Of a stretch of DNA of 64,000 bases, positions 24,885 to 34,072 are shown piece by piece; the stretch's first letter is position 1, and each line of letters opens with the position of its first letter. The translations under genes and the position numbers were made by a program. The notes under the pieces were generated by a model. That model did not search any database, was not told where the DNA came from, and saw only the letters and a list, made by a program, of their open reading frames with translations. The DNA is from a bacterium (GTDB lineage Bacteria; Verrucomicrobiota; Verrucomicrobiia; Limisphaerales; UBA11358). Location of the stretch: positions 24,004 to 88,003 of the forward strand of contig JAJXXW010000064.1 in assembly GCA_021780905.1 (NCBI GenBank), given 5' to 3'.

Positions 24885-26132
24885 ATGACCAAGCCTCCGA
24901 TCCAACCTCTGGCCGCCCTGGCGCTGAGTCTCGCGCCGCTGGCGGCCTCCGCCAACGGCCTGCGGCTGCCCAGCCAGGACGCCTTGGCGACGGCGCGCGG
25001 CGAGGCGTTCGTCGCCACGGCGGACAATCCCTCGGCGATTTATTACAATCCCGCCGGCCTCGCCCAACTGGACGGGAGCAGCCTGCGCGCCGGCCTCTAC
25101 GGACTTTATTACGATCCAACCTACAAGTCGCCGGGCGGAAGCAACTATCAGGTCAAAAAAAATTTCGCGGCCGCGCCGGATTTTTTTTTGAGCACCAGCC
25201 TGAAAGCCGCGCCGGTGAGTTTCGGGCTGGGCGTGTATGCGCCCTATGGCGGCAGCATCAGTTGGCCGGCCGGCTCGGTGCCCGTCACGGTCGGAACACA
25301 GGGTTCGCTAACCTACGTCCGGTTGAACCCGGCGGTGGCGGTGAAGCTCGGGGAAAAGTTTTCGCTCGGCGCGGGCGTGATGGTGGACTACGCCAACATG
25401 GATCTGGAGGAAGATTTGTCGAGCCACCGGGTGGCCAATTATTTCAAGTTCAACGGCGACGGTTACAGCGTGGGTTACCACGTCGGCGCGCTCTGGCATC
25501 CCGTTGAACAAATTTCGCTGGGCGCGACGTTCCGCAGCCAGACCAGTTTCACGCTGGAGGGCGACACGGACATGTATCTGGCGCGGGCGTTTCTGCCGGC
25601 TTCATTACCGGCCCGGGCGGATTTCACGTTTCCGCTCACGGCGGTGTTCGGCCTGTCCTACCGGCCAACGCCAAAATGGAACCTGGAATTTGACGCGGAC
25701 TACACGGATTGGAGCAGCTTCGGCCGGGTCACGATTGATCAATCCGGCACGCCGCCGCCGGGGATCCAGCAAAACATCCCGGTGAAATTTTTCTGGCAGG
25801 CGAGCTGGATGTATGAACTGGGGGCGACGCGCTATTTCGACCACGGCTGGCACGTCAGCGCCGGCTATCTCTTCAACCAAACCTCGGTGCCGAACACCTA
25901 TTACACGCCGCTCGTGGCGGACGTGGACCGGCACATCTTCAGCCTCGGCGTTGGTCATAACGGCAAGCGCTTCGATTTCGATGTCACCTATCAGGTCGGC
26001 TACGGCCCGGAACAGGCGGTGACCGGCAGCCAGCCGTCGTCCACGCCGGGAGGCATTTCCGGCCAGACCGCCAACGGTGTCTATGCCTTTTTCAGCCAGG
26101 CGGTGATGGTGGCCGTCGGCTGGCATTTTTGA
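24885..26132 (+). CDS. FadL/OmpP1-type outer-membrane transporter
   Basis: 415 residues with a signal peptide (LAALALSLAPLAASANG). The mature start NGLRLPSQDALATARGEAFVATADNPSAIYYNPAGLAQL is the FadL hallmark (hatch domain with NPAG). The rest is amphipathic beta strands (SFGLGVYAPYGG, LGAGVMVDYANMDL) ending in a barrel-type aromatic residue (VAVGWHF). FadL proteins carry long-chain fatty acids and other hydrophobic molecules across the outer membrane. It leads a same-strand cluster with an alpha/beta hydrolase and a PhcB-like signal synthase, which makes a role in hydrophobic signal uptake plausible. Confidence 0.9.
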   Translation: MTKPPIQPLAALALSLAPLAASANGLRLPSQDALATARGEAFVATADNPSAIYYNPAGLAQLDGSSLRAGLYGLYYDPTYKSPGGSNYQVKKNFAAAPDFFLSTSLKAAPVSFGLGVYAPYGGSISWPAGSVPVTVGTQGSLTYVRLNPAVAVKLGEKFSLGAGVMVDYANMDLEEDLSSHRVANYFKFNGDGYSVGYHVGALWHPVEQISLGATFRSQTSFTLEGDTDMYLARAFLPASLPARADFTFPLTAVFGLSYRPTPKWNLEFDADYTDWSSFGRVTIDQSGTPPPGIQQNIPVKFFWQASWMYELGATRYFDHGWHVSAGYLFNQTSVPNTYYTPLVADVDRHIFSLGVGHNGKRFDFDVTYQVGYGPEQAVTGSQPSSTPGGISGQTANGVYAFFSQAVMVAVGWHF

Positions 26133-26192
26133 GCCGGCCGATGAAACAGCTTACAGTTGCGGACGCGGTTTAATCGGCGTAGCATCGCCGCA

Positions 26193-27077
26193 ATGGGAAT
26201 GCAAACCAAAACAACCGGCCAGCAAACAGGGGCGGCCGCCCCCGGTGCCTTGACGACCGGGCCGGCCCTCGCCGCTGGCATTTCCCACCACGCCAACCAC
26301 GGCGACAACCGCGTTCATTACGTCACCCTCGGCCACGGCCAGCACACGATTGTTTTCGTTCACGGCTGGGCGTGCCACCTCGGTTTCTGGCGGGAGCAGA
26401 TTGCGGCGCTGGCGGACCAGGCGCGGCTGATATTAATTGATCTGCCCGGCCACGGCCGGAGCGACCAGCCGGAGACGGATTACACGATGGATTATTTGGC
26501 CGGGGCCGTGCTCGCAGTGCTGCTCGACGCCAAGGTGGAGCAGGCCACCTTCATCGGGCACAGCATGGGCCAGGCGGTCGTCTGCCGCGTCGGCAAACTG
26601 GCGCCGGAAAAAGTGACCGCGCTGGTTTCGGTGGACGGCCTGCTGCGGCGGCCGCAGGGTGTGCCCGGCCAGGCCGAAGCCCTGATCGCGCAGTTTCAAT
26701 CGCCGCACTACCGTGAGGTCGCCCGTGGGTTTGTCCGCAGTTTTTTCCCCGTGCCCGGCACCGAGGCGTTGCGCGAATCGGTGACGGCGGAAGTTTTGTT
26801 GACGCCGCAGCACGTGATGGCCAGCGCCATGAAAGACCTGCTGGACACCAGCCGGCCCGACTGGGATTTGCAGCGCGTGCCGGTGCCGGTGCTGGTGCTC
26901 AACGCCAAAGGCTCGCTGTGGACGGCCGATTATGAAAACTACGTGCGCTCGCTTTCGCCCCGGACAGAATACCGGCAGTTTGAAAACGTCGGCCACTGGC
27001 TGATGCTGGAGCAGCCCGCCGCGTTCAACGCCGCGCTCACGGCCATGCTGCGGAAACATGATTTGCTGGGCGCGTAA
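26193..27077 (+). CDS. Alpha/beta-fold hydrolase
   Basis: 294 residues. After a variable N-terminal stretch, the fold starts at HYVTLGHGQHTIVFVHGWACHLGFW (oxyanion HGW). ILIDLPGHGRSD follows, then the nucleophile elbow FIGHSMGQAVV (Ser) and the late His in FENVGHWLMLEQP. The Asp acid is probably near VLNAKGSLW but is not clear. Substrate unknown. It starts 60 bases after the FadL-like gene and ends 49 bases before the PhcB-like gene, so it could cleave an ester signal or its precursor; that is inference from position only. Confidence 0.88.
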   Translation: MGMQTKTTGQQTGAAAPGALTTGPALAAGISHHANHGDNRVHYVTLGHGQHTIVFVHGWACHLGFWREQIAALADQARLILIDLPGHGRSDQPETDYTMDYLAGAVLAVLLDAKVEQATFIGHSMGQAVVCRVGKLAPEKVTALVSVDGLLRRPQGVPGQAEALIAQFQSPHYREVARGFVRSFFPVPGTEALRESVTAEVLLTPQHVMASAMKDLLDTSRPDWDLQRVPVPVLVLNAKGSLWTADYENYVRSLSPRTEYRQFENVGHWLMLEQPAAFNAALTAMLRKHDLLGA

Positions 27078-27126
27078 CCGGCGGTGGGCGGGTGCCGCGC
27101 GAGAAATTTTTTATCTGGAACCGAAA

Positions 27127-28623
27127 ATGAACCGGGTGCTCAACATCAGCGACCCTGCCGGCGGCGCCGGTGCGGCCGGAATTTCGAGCCGGCCGAAAAT
27201 CAAGCCGGAGCCGGAGGCGGCCGCCGAACCGCGCGGCGAAACCGCCGGGGCCGAGGTTTTTTTCCAGACGGCGGACGGCGAAAAGCGGCGCGGCACGCCG
27301 TTGCGCTTCACCCGGCACCTGGCGATTTTTGAGTGGTTTCATCCCGGCACCCTGCCGCAGTTTTCCGAGGCGCTGGACGATTTCAAAATCATTTTGCAGA
27401 ACCAGGCGCGCTACGTCGGCCGCGCCGTGGTCCAAAATGTTTTGCACGCCGGCGCGCAGACCATCTGTGAGGCGCGCCTTGACGAGAATTCCTGGCACGA
27501 TGGCGCGTCCGGCAGCGGCCCGGTGCGTGAACAATTTCGAGATTTCCTCCAGGCCTGGCAGAAATCCTATCTCGTCGCGGCGGAATACAAAGCGGTCGTC
27601 GCGGATCTCCAGTCGTTCCTGAACGACCTGCGTCTGTGGCTGGAGCGAGTGGAACTGGAACTACGCGCCACTTCCGCGGCCGAGCGCGCGCGGCGGGAAA
27701 TGGAAATCGCCGGCAAACTGCGCGCGCCGGTGCTGGCGGTGCTGGCCGGACTCTTTGAGCGATTTGAAGCGGTGTCCGACCGCATTCCCGAGGAAGAGCG
27801 CCCGGCGCACCGCGCGTTTGGCCGGCGGCAGTTGCATCCGCATCTCCTCGGCGCGCCGTTTTTCCACCGCACCTACACCAAGCCGCTGGGCTACGCCGGC
27901 GACCACGAAATGATGAGCATGATTGTGCGGAACGAGCTGGCGGGCGACTCGCTTTACGCCCGCCTGGTCAACGCCTATCTGCTGGACCACGCGCCCTGCC
28001 GCGCGGTTCGCAATCGCGTCAGTTTCCTGAAGCGGAAAATCATCGCCGAAACCGGGCGCGTCGCGCGCGCCGGCCAGGCGGCGACTATTTTTTCGCTCGG
28101 CTGCGGCCCGGCGCGGGAAGTGGTGGAGTTTCTGGACGAACATCCGCTGGCCAAAAACCCGGGCTTTCAACTGCTGGATTTCAACGAGGCGGCGCTGGCG
28201 TTCGTCGGCGGCAAGCTGGCGGAAGTCAAAAACCGGCGGTCGCTGCCGACGCCGGTGCGGCTGGTGAAAAATTCCGTCCAGAACCTGCTGCGCGGCCACC
28301 GGCAGTCCGATCTGGAAAATGCGGGCTTTGATTTGATCTACTGCTCCGGCCTTTACGATTATCTGACCGACCGCGTCTGCCAGACGCTCAACAACCATTT
28401 ATACGACCGGCTGCGGCCGGGCGGACTGCTGGTCGTCGGCAACTTCGGACCGGGCACACCGGGCCGCAATTTGATGGAGCACCTGATGGACTGGTTTCTG
28501 ATTTATCGCGACCACCGGGAAATCGCCGCGCTCGCGCCGGCGGCGGCGGCGCCGGCGGACTGCCAGGTGCGGGTCGAGGATGCGGGCGCGAATTTGTTTC
28601 TGGAAGTGCGCAAACCGGCATGA
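27127..28623 (+). CDS. PhcB-like SAM-dependent methyltransferase (fatty-acid methyl ester signal synthase candidate)
   Basis: 498 residues. The N-terminal region has a PilZ-like domain (VFFQTADGEKRRGTPLRF...FKIILQNQARYVGRAVVQNV, about 45-130), a helical linker, then a class I methyltransferase: motif I TIFSLGCGPAREVVEFL, acidic residue in FQLLDFNEAAL, FDLIYCSGLYDYL, and LRPGGLLVVGNF. This order matches the PhcB-type 'extracellular factor 3-hydroxypalmitate methyl ester biosynthesis' family. It overlaps the downstream sensor kinase gene by four bases (ATGA), as expected for a synthase-sensor operon. The ATG at 27127 was chosen because the upstream start would overlap the hydrolase gene. Confidence 0.75.
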   Translation: MNRVLNISDPAGGAGAAGISSRPKIKPEPEAAAEPRGETAGAEVFFQTADGEKRRGTPLRFTRHLAIFEWFHPGTLPQFSEALDDFKIILQNQARYVGRAVVQNVLHAGAQTICEARLDENSWHDGASGSGPVREQFRDFLQAWQKSYLVAAEYKAVVADLQSFLNDLRLWLERVELELRATSAAERARREMEIAGKLRAPVLAVLAGLFERFEAVSDRIPEEERPAHRAFGRRQLHPHLLGAPFFHRTYTKPLGYAGDHEMMSMIVRNELAGDSLYARLVNAYLLDHAPCRAVRNRVSFLKRKIIAETGRVARAGQAATIFSLGCGPAREVVEFLDEHPLAKNPGFQLLDFNEAALAFVGGKLAEVKNRRSLPTPVRLVKNSVQNLLRGHRQSDLENAGFDLIYCSGLYDYLTDRVCQTLNNHLYDRLRPGGLLVVGNFGPGTPGRNLMEHLMDWFLIYRDHREIAALAPAAAAPADCQVRVEDAGANLFLEVRKPA

Positions 28624-29978
28624 ACGACCGCGAATTTCACCTGGCCTACGAAGACGAGAAGCGGCGCGACTACATCACCGCCGCGACGTGGGGCACGTTT
28701 GTCTCCATCCCGCTGAACCTGTCCTGCACGTTCATGGACCAGGCCATGTATCCGCTGCTGGCGCGGGTGTTTTTCTTTGCCCGGTTGATGAGTGTTTGCG
28801 TGACGGCGCTGGCGTGGTTCTGGTTCAAAACCCCCATTGGCCGCCGGCATCCGCAGTTCAACATTTTCTGGTTCACCAGTCCGATGCTGATGATCCTGTG
28901 GATGATTTACGTGGCCGACGATTATCCGCGTTATTCGCCCTATTATGCCGGGCTGAACATCATCATGCTGGGCATGGGCCTGCTGGCCTCCTGGGCCTAT
29001 GTTCAAAATCTCGTCACCAGCCTGTTCGTGCTGGCGGCCTACGTGTGGATTTCCTCGGTCATCAGCTCCTCGCAGCCGCTGGGTTCCATCCTGAACAACG
29101 TCACGTTCCTGATGCTGACCGCCGTGCTGGTGGTGACCGGCAGCGTGGTGAATTCCCGCTCGCGGTTCCGGGAATTTTCCCTGCGCTACGAACTGGACCG
29201 GAACCGCCGGGCGCTCGAAGCCAGCCTCGCGCAATTGAAGGAGAATGAGGCGCAACTGATCCATTCTGAAAAACTCGCGTCGCTCGGCCGCCTGAGCGCC
29301 GGCATGATCCACGAGATCAACAACCCGCTGAATTTCGCCCGGTCCGGCCTGGGATTTTTGCACGAGAAGGAAAAGCACCTGGCGCCGGAGCAGCGCGCAG
29401 ATTTTGCGGATATCCTGAAGGACGTCGAGGCCGGCGTGAACCGCGTGAGCACGATCGTCTCGGACCTGCGGCTGTTCACCTATCCAGACTCCGAGCAGCG
29501 GGAGGACGTGGCCATGAGCGAGATCATCACCGCCGCCTCGCGGTTTTTGAAGGATGAATGTCCGGCCAAGGTCGAGTTTGCGGTGCAACTGCCGCCCGGT
29601 CTCACCGTTTACGCCAACAAAAACAAGCTGATCCACGTCTTCACCAATCTGCTGCAAAATTCGCTCGACGCGCTGAAGAAAAAGAATGCCGCCGGGGAAA
29701 AACCGGTCGTCCGCATCACCGCCCGGCGCGAAAACGACACCGTCATTTTGTCGGTCTATGACAACGGCCCCGGCATCGCCGCCGAAAATCTGGACAAGAT
29801 TTTCGATCCGTTTTTCACGACGAAGGACGTGGGCGAGGGCATGGGCATCGGCTTGAGCATTTGCTATCGCATTGTGCGGGAGGCGCAGGGCAAAATCTCC
29901 GTGCGGACCGAGCCGGGAAAATTTTGCGAGTTCCTGGTGGAACTGCCCGCCACCCCAAAAACGGCACCAACCAATTGA
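28620..29978 (+). CDS. Membrane sensor histidine kinase (PhcS-like)
   Basis: 452 residues. About six membrane segments in the first 185 residues (e.g. MLMILWMIYVADDY, LNIIMLGMGLLASWAYV, VTFLMLTAVLVVTGSVV) form an integral sensor with no large periplasmic domain. Then comes a HisKA domain with phosphoacceptor His in AGMIHEINNPLNFARSG, an N box (HVFTNLLQNSLDAL), G1 YDNGPGIAAENLDKIFDPFFTTK, and G2 GMGIGLSICYRIV. A membrane-embedded sensor suits a lipophilic ligand. Its start overlaps the PhcB-like gene, and the next gene follows after 3 bases. Confidence 0.85.
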   Translation: MNDREFHLAYEDEKRRDYITAATWGTFVSIPLNLSCTFMDQAMYPLLARVFFFARLMSVCVTALAWFWFKTPIGRRHPQFNIFWFTSPMLMILWMIYVADDYPRYSPYYAGLNIIMLGMGLLASWAYVQNLVTSLFVLAAYVWISSVISSSQPLGSILNNVTFLMLTAVLVVTGSVVNSRSRFREFSLRYELDRNRRALEASLAQLKENEAQLIHSEKLASLGRLSAGMIHEINNPLNFARSGLGFLHEKEKHLAPEQRADFADILKDVEAGVNRVSTIVSDLRLFTYPDSEQREDVAMSEIITAASRFLKDECPAKVEFAVQLPPGLTVYANKNKLIHVFTNLLQNSLDALKKKNAAGEKPVVRITARRENDTVILSVYDNGPGIAAENLDKIFDPFFTTKDVGEGMGIGLSICYRIVREAQGKISVRTEPGKFCEFLVELPATPKTAPTN

Positions 29979-29981
29979 ATT

Positions 29982-31142
29982 ATGGATCACCATTTTGATT
30001 ATAAAAAATTCGCCGTCCTCTACGTGGACGACGAGGAGATGTCGCTGAAATATTTCTCGCGGGCCTTTGGCGAGACTTACCGCATCCTCACCGCCACCAA
30101 CGCGCGCGACGGCCTGAAGCTTATCCAGGAACAGGGCGGGGAGATCGCCATCCTCCTGACCGACCAGCGGATGCCCGGCGAAAAAGGCGTCTGGCTGCTG
30201 GAACAGGCCCGCCAGCTCCAGCCCCAGATCCTGCGCATCCTCATCACCGCCTACACGGACATGGAGGCCGCCATCGCCGCCATCAACAGCGGCTCGATTT
30301 ACAAATACGTTCACAAGCCGTGGGACCGCGCGCACCTCGATCTGGAGTTGAAGCAGGCGATGAGTTTTTTTCTGGTCCAGCGCGAGCGGGAGGAATTGCT
30401 CAAGGAACGCAGCACCCTGCTGCGCGAACGGATGATCGCCAACCGCATCGGCAGCCTCGGCCTGGTCGCCGCCGGCCTGAGCCAGCACATCCGCAACGCG
30501 CTGGTCACCGTGAAAACCTTTTTGGACCTGCTCGGCGAGCCGGGCAGCGCCGGCGGCCCGCGCGACCCGGATTTGCAGCGCCGCGTGCGGGCGGATGTTG
30601 AAAGCATCGTCAGCCTGCTGACCGACCTGCGGATTGGGTCGGCCAACCATGAGGACGCGGGGTTCACCAGCGAAATCCGGCTCCGGCCCGCGCTCGCCGA
30701 CATTTTGACCGCGCAACAGCCGGCCCTGGCGGCCCGGCACATTACGGTGGAAAATCAGATTCCCGAAAACCTTCCGGCGCTGCGTGTGGACCGGCCCAAG
30801 TTCAACAAGCTGTTCGAACTGCTGCTCAAGGATGAACTCGCCAATCTGCCCGCCGGCAGCCGCATCGCGCTCACGGCGACGGAAGCCGCCGTCCACGGAA
30901 AGCCCGGCGTCGCGCTCACGCTCACCGACAACGGTCCGGCGCTGCCGCACGACACGTTGAAACTGGTGCTCGATCCGTTTGCGACCACGGGCAAACCCTC
31001 CGAATACGGCATCAACCTGATCATCTGCCTCTTCATCGTCCACCATCATGGCGGCACGATTGCGGTTCACGGCGCAGCGGGCGGCGGCAATGTCTTCACC
31101 ATCCGGCTGCCGCTGCCGCCGGAAACGGGTTCGGCCAAGTGA
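29982..31142 (+). CDS. Response regulator-histidine kinase hybrid (PhcR-like)
   Basis: 386 residues. The N-terminal receiver (1-125) is complete: VLYVDDEEM acidic pair, phospho-Asp in ILLTDQRMPG, LITAYTD, and Lys in YVHKPWD. Instead of a DNA-binding output it continues into a kinase core with an H-box-like LSQHIRNALVTVKTF and a HATPase domain (LTDNGPALPHDTLKLVLDPF, GINLIICLFIVHHHGG). Receiver-then-kinase order is the architecture of Ralstonia PhcR. No membrane segment: it is a cytoplasmic relay, probably phosphorylated by the preceding kinase. Confidence 0.85.
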   Translation: MDHHFDYKKFAVLYVDDEEMSLKYFSRAFGETYRILTATNARDGLKLIQEQGGEIAILLTDQRMPGEKGVWLLEQARQLQPQILRILITAYTDMEAAIAAINSGSIYKYVHKPWDRAHLDLELKQAMSFFLVQREREELLKERSTLLRERMIANRIGSLGLVAAGLSQHIRNALVTVKTFLDLLGEPGSAGGPRDPDLQRRVRADVESIVSLLTDLRIGSANHEDAGFTSEIRLRPALADILTAQQPALAARHITVENQIPENLPALRVDRPKFNKLFELLLKDELANLPAGSRIALTATEAAVHGKPGVALTLTDNGPALPHDTLKLVLDPFATTGKPSEYGINLIICLFIVHHHGGTIAVHGAAGGGNVFTIRLPLPPETGSAK

Positions 31143-31255
31143 CGGCTCAAAAGTGACAGTGCTTGACCCAAGAATCCATTGACCTTTCGGCGCTTTCGGC
31201 AAAAGATGTCGCCCATGTCTGCCAACACCCCGTTTCAAATTCAACCCCGCGCGCA

Positions 31256-33289
31256 ATGAAGACGATTCTGGTGTTGTCCGCGCACCCTGATTTTCCGCAG
31301 GCCGTCCGCAACGGGCTGAATCCCGATCACTACCGCGTTGTCCACCGCCTCAACGTGGATGAGGCCGAGCCGCTCGTGGTCCACGGCCTGGCCAGCGCGG
31401 TGATTCTTGACGCCGAAGACCTTGGCGTTGAAAACGTCCTCAACATCGAACGCCTGCGCCGCCACAATAAAAAAATTCCGCTCCTCGCCTACACCGAACT
31501 CGCGCCGGCCGCCTGGGAGGAGGAGGCGTTTCTGCACGGCGTGACCCAGATCCTGAACAAACCGGTCCGGCCACGGCTGCTGAATTCCTTGCTGGAAAGT
31601 TTATTCGCCGCGCCCGTCGCGCCAGGATTTCCGGCGGGCGTGCCCGCCGGCAACACGGCGGTGTTCGCGCGCACCACCGCCGATCCGCAGGCCGGCAGCC
31701 GGTTCGCCAACGCGGCGCAGACGCTGGACGTGCTGCGCAACTTTTCGCCGATCCTCACGCATTCGCTCGACGCCGACGCGATGCTGAAACAGTTTTTGCA
31801 GTTTCTCCGCGACCTGTTGAGCGTCAACCGCGCCGCCATTTTCCTCAACCGGCCCGGCCTGCCGCCGACCGAGGCCAAGTCGCCCGAGGACAGCCGGCGG
31901 CTGCGCTCGGCGGCGGCCATCGGCCTATCGTCCGGCCTCCTGGAGCATCTTGAATTGTCGCTGGATTCCGGCATCGGCGCGAAAATCTGCAAGTCCGGCC
32001 GCATCCTCCGCCGCGACAGCGACGAGGCGCGCGCCGACGGCGAGGCGCAGAAGGAATTTGAACTGCTCGGCGCGCAGGTGGCCGTGCCCATTTCCAGCCG
32101 CGACACCATTATTGGCGTCGCCACCTTTGACGGCCGTGTCACCGGCGAACCGCTGGTGAACGTCGAGCTGGAATTAATTTTTCACCTGCTCGAACAGGTC
32201 GGCCTCGCGCTGCGCAACATCTCGCTGCACGACCAGTTGGCCGGTAACCACGAGATGATGACCGACGTGTTGCGCGAGTTGAGCAGCGCGTGCGTCGTCG
32301 TCAGCCGCGACCTGCGGGTGCTGCACGCGAACAAGGCGGCGCAGCGTCATTTTGGCCGGAAGAACGAGCGCTCCGGAAAAATGGAATTCAGCGACCTGCC
32401 GCGCGCGCTCGGCACCAAGATTTACCAGGTGCTCAAGACCGGCGCGGCGCTGGAACCGTTCCGCTACGAGCCGGAAAATTCCCCCGGCACGGTCTATAAG
32501 ATCAGCATTCTGGCGTTTCAGCAGGGCAATGCCTCCGTGCCCGTTTCGGCGCTGCTGACCGCCGAAGACCTGACGGAGAGCGAGCATTTGGGCCGGCTGG
32601 AGGTCGAGGCTTCCAATCTGCGGCTGATCCAATCCATGTCCTATCGGCTCGTCAACGAGATCGGCAACGCCATCGTGCCGCTCTCAACGCATCATCAACT
32701 GCTGCACGAACGGTTCAAGGACGCGGAGTTCCGCAAGTCGCTCGACGAGGCGCTCGGCGAAAGCGTCAAGCGCATCACACGGTTGAACAACCAGATGCGG
32801 TTCCTCGCGCGGGAAGGCCAGTTCGAGCAGGCATCCTTTCCGGTCAGCAAGCTGGTGGAAGAAGCTTATCAGGAGGCGACGCGCCATCAGGTCACCGGCA
32901 GCGCGCAGTTGAAAATTGAAAAGCTGGACCCGCAGCTCACGGTCACCGGCGACCGGGCGGCGCTGAAGCACGCACTGGCGGAAATCATGCTGAACTCGCT
33001 TCAGTCGAATCCCGGCAACTCGAAGATTAACGTGTCGCTCGCCACCATCGGCAGCGGCAGCGGACGCTCGTTGCTGCTCGAGTTTCACGACAACGGCGGC
33101 GGCTTCAGTGCCGAGACCGCCCAGCGGGTGCCCGCGCCGTTTTATACGACGCGCAACGTCGGCTTGGGCCTCGGGTTGACGGTGAGCCAGCGCATCATCG
33201 AAACACACCGCGGCAAACTGGAAATCATCCCTTCGCCCTCCGGTCTTGTGCGCGTTTCGCTCCCGCTCGGCCCGGCGGCGGCCGCCTGA
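31256..33289 (+). CDS. Multi-domain kinase-like protein with pseudo-receiver and GAF
   Basis: 677 residues, soluble. 1-115: receiver-like (MKTILVLSAHPDFPQAV...AVILDAEDLG...QILNKPV), lacking the acidic pair after strand 1. About 165-350: GAF domain (LSVNRAAIFLNRPGL, GAQVAVPISSRDTIIGVATFDG). About 365-470: PAS-like. Then a dimerisation region in which the expected H-box reads YRLVNEIGNAIVPLSTH, with Asn at the usual His. A HATPase follows (LEFHDNGGGFSAETAQ, GLGLGLTVSQRI). The N and G boxes look intact, so it may bind ATP yet lack autophosphorylation. It follows the PhcR-like gene after 113 bases. Confidence 0.8.
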   Translation: MKTILVLSAHPDFPQAVRNGLNPDHYRVVHRLNVDEAEPLVVHGLASAVILDAEDLGVENVLNIERLRRHNKKIPLLAYTELAPAAWEEEAFLHGVTQILNKPVRPRLLNSLLESLFAAPVAPGFPAGVPAGNTAVFARTTADPQAGSRFANAAQTLDVLRNFSPILTHSLDADAMLKQFLQFLRDLLSVNRAAIFLNRPGLPPTEAKSPEDSRRLRSAAAIGLSSGLLEHLELSLDSGIGAKICKSGRILRRDSDEARADGEAQKEFELLGAQVAVPISSRDTIIGVATFDGRVTGEPLVNVELELIFHLLEQVGLALRNISLHDQLAGNHEMMTDVLRELSSACVVVSRDLRVLHANKAAQRHFGRKNERSGKMEFSDLPRALGTKIYQVLKTGAALEPFRYEPENSPGTVYKISILAFQQGNASVPVSALLTAEDLTESEHLGRLEVEASNLRLIQSMSYRLVNEIGNAIVPLSTHHQLLHERFKDAEFRKSLDEALGESVKRITRLNNQMRFLAREGQFEQASFPVSKLVEEAYQEATRHQVTGSAQLKIEKLDPQLTVTGDRAALKHALAEIMLNSLQSNPGNSKINVSLATIGSGSGRSLLLEFHDNGGGFSAETAQRVPAPFYTTRNVGLGLGLTVSQRIIETHRGKLEIIPSPSGLVRVSLPLGPAAAA

Positions 33290-33440
33290 CAACGCATCCG
33301 CTGATTATGTGCGCATCATGCTGCACGCGGAGGGACTGACCTTGCCGCATCCCGTCGCCGGTGAAACCGTCACCATCAAATCCGAGTGGCCGAAGGATTT
33401 ACGCCTCGCGCTGAAATATCTGCGGCACTTCGCAGCCTAG
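33282..33440 (+). pseudogene. C-terminal fragment of an RluA-type pseudouridine synthase
   Basis: The frame reads PDNASADYVRIMLHAEGLTLPHPVAGETVTI...EWPKDLRLALKYLRHF, matching the end of RluA/RluD-family enzymes (LHAxxLxLxHP). The catalytic HRLD region and everything upstream are absent, and the fragment starts inside the stop region of the kinase gene. Probably left by a deletion or rearrangement. Confidence 0.6.
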
Positions 33441-33463
33441 ATTTTTCGAGCTTGGCGGCAAAT

Positions 33464-34066
33464 TTATTTGCTGCGCTCGCCTTCATTTTTTAGAAGTCGG
33501 TTGCGCCATTTGAGAAGCACGCTGACGAAAATCTTGTCGGCTCTGGAGCTGAAAAGTTCAAAAAAAGAAAACTCCTTTTTTATCGCCACCCAAAGCGAAG
33601 CTAGAAAAGCCAAAATAAAAATAATCTGGTTTTGCCAGCCGTCCAATTTCCATTGATTTTTCCAAAACCAAATCGGGTGACGGAAAATTGGTTCAGAATA
33701 ACAAATCGGCCACAAATCTCCCGCGGTCGGCCCGCGCGAACCAATCAAGTCACAAACCAAATGCAAGTGAAACGCAAGCAAACACAACAGCAAGACCCGC
33801 CATTTCTGCCGTGCGAATAACGTAAGGATAACTGAAATCAAAATTGCGCCCGGCCAGCCATGCAACAGCAAATGGTGATACGTCTGATAAAAATAAAAGG
33901 TGCATTCCTTTCCAGAAAGCCATGAACCGACAACATCAGGAAGCACCCCCAGCCCGTCAGCATCCGGCAAAACGCCCGCCAGCGTTACCAGCTTGCGATC
34001 TCGTGAATTATTTGTTGTCGCGACGGCAACCAACCAGCTTCCGACGAGATGCGTTAGCGGTGACAT
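33464..34066 (-). CDS. YdjM-type membrane-bound metal-dependent hydrolase family protein
   Basis: 200 residues. It begins MSPLTHLVGSWLVAVAT; VLPDADGLGVLPD and FYFYQTYHHLLLHGWPGAILISVIL carry the Asp and His residues typical of the YdjM family. LLCLLAFHLHLVCDLIGSRGP supplies further His/Asp in a membrane segment. About four membrane segments. The biochemical role of the family is not settled. It lies just 6 bases downstream of argF on the same strand, so it is the last gene of the arg operon. Confidence 0.8.
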   Translation of the reverse strand: MSPLTHLVGSWLVAVATTNNSRDRKLVTLAGVLPDADGLGVLPDVVGSWLSGKECTFYFYQTYHHLLLHGWPGAILISVILTLFARQKWRVLLLCLLAFHLHLVCDLIGSRGPTAGDLWPICYSEPIFRHPIWFWKNQWKLDGWQNQIIFILAFLASLWVAIKKEFSFFELFSSRADKIFVSVLLKWRNRLLKNEGERSK

Positions 34067-34072
34067 TCGGTT

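Noticed and set aside
28503..31256. A 917-residue open frame antisense to the kinase genes
   Set aside because: It is the complement of three well-supported kinase and methyltransferase genes and has an Arg/His/Gly-rich composition without motifs.
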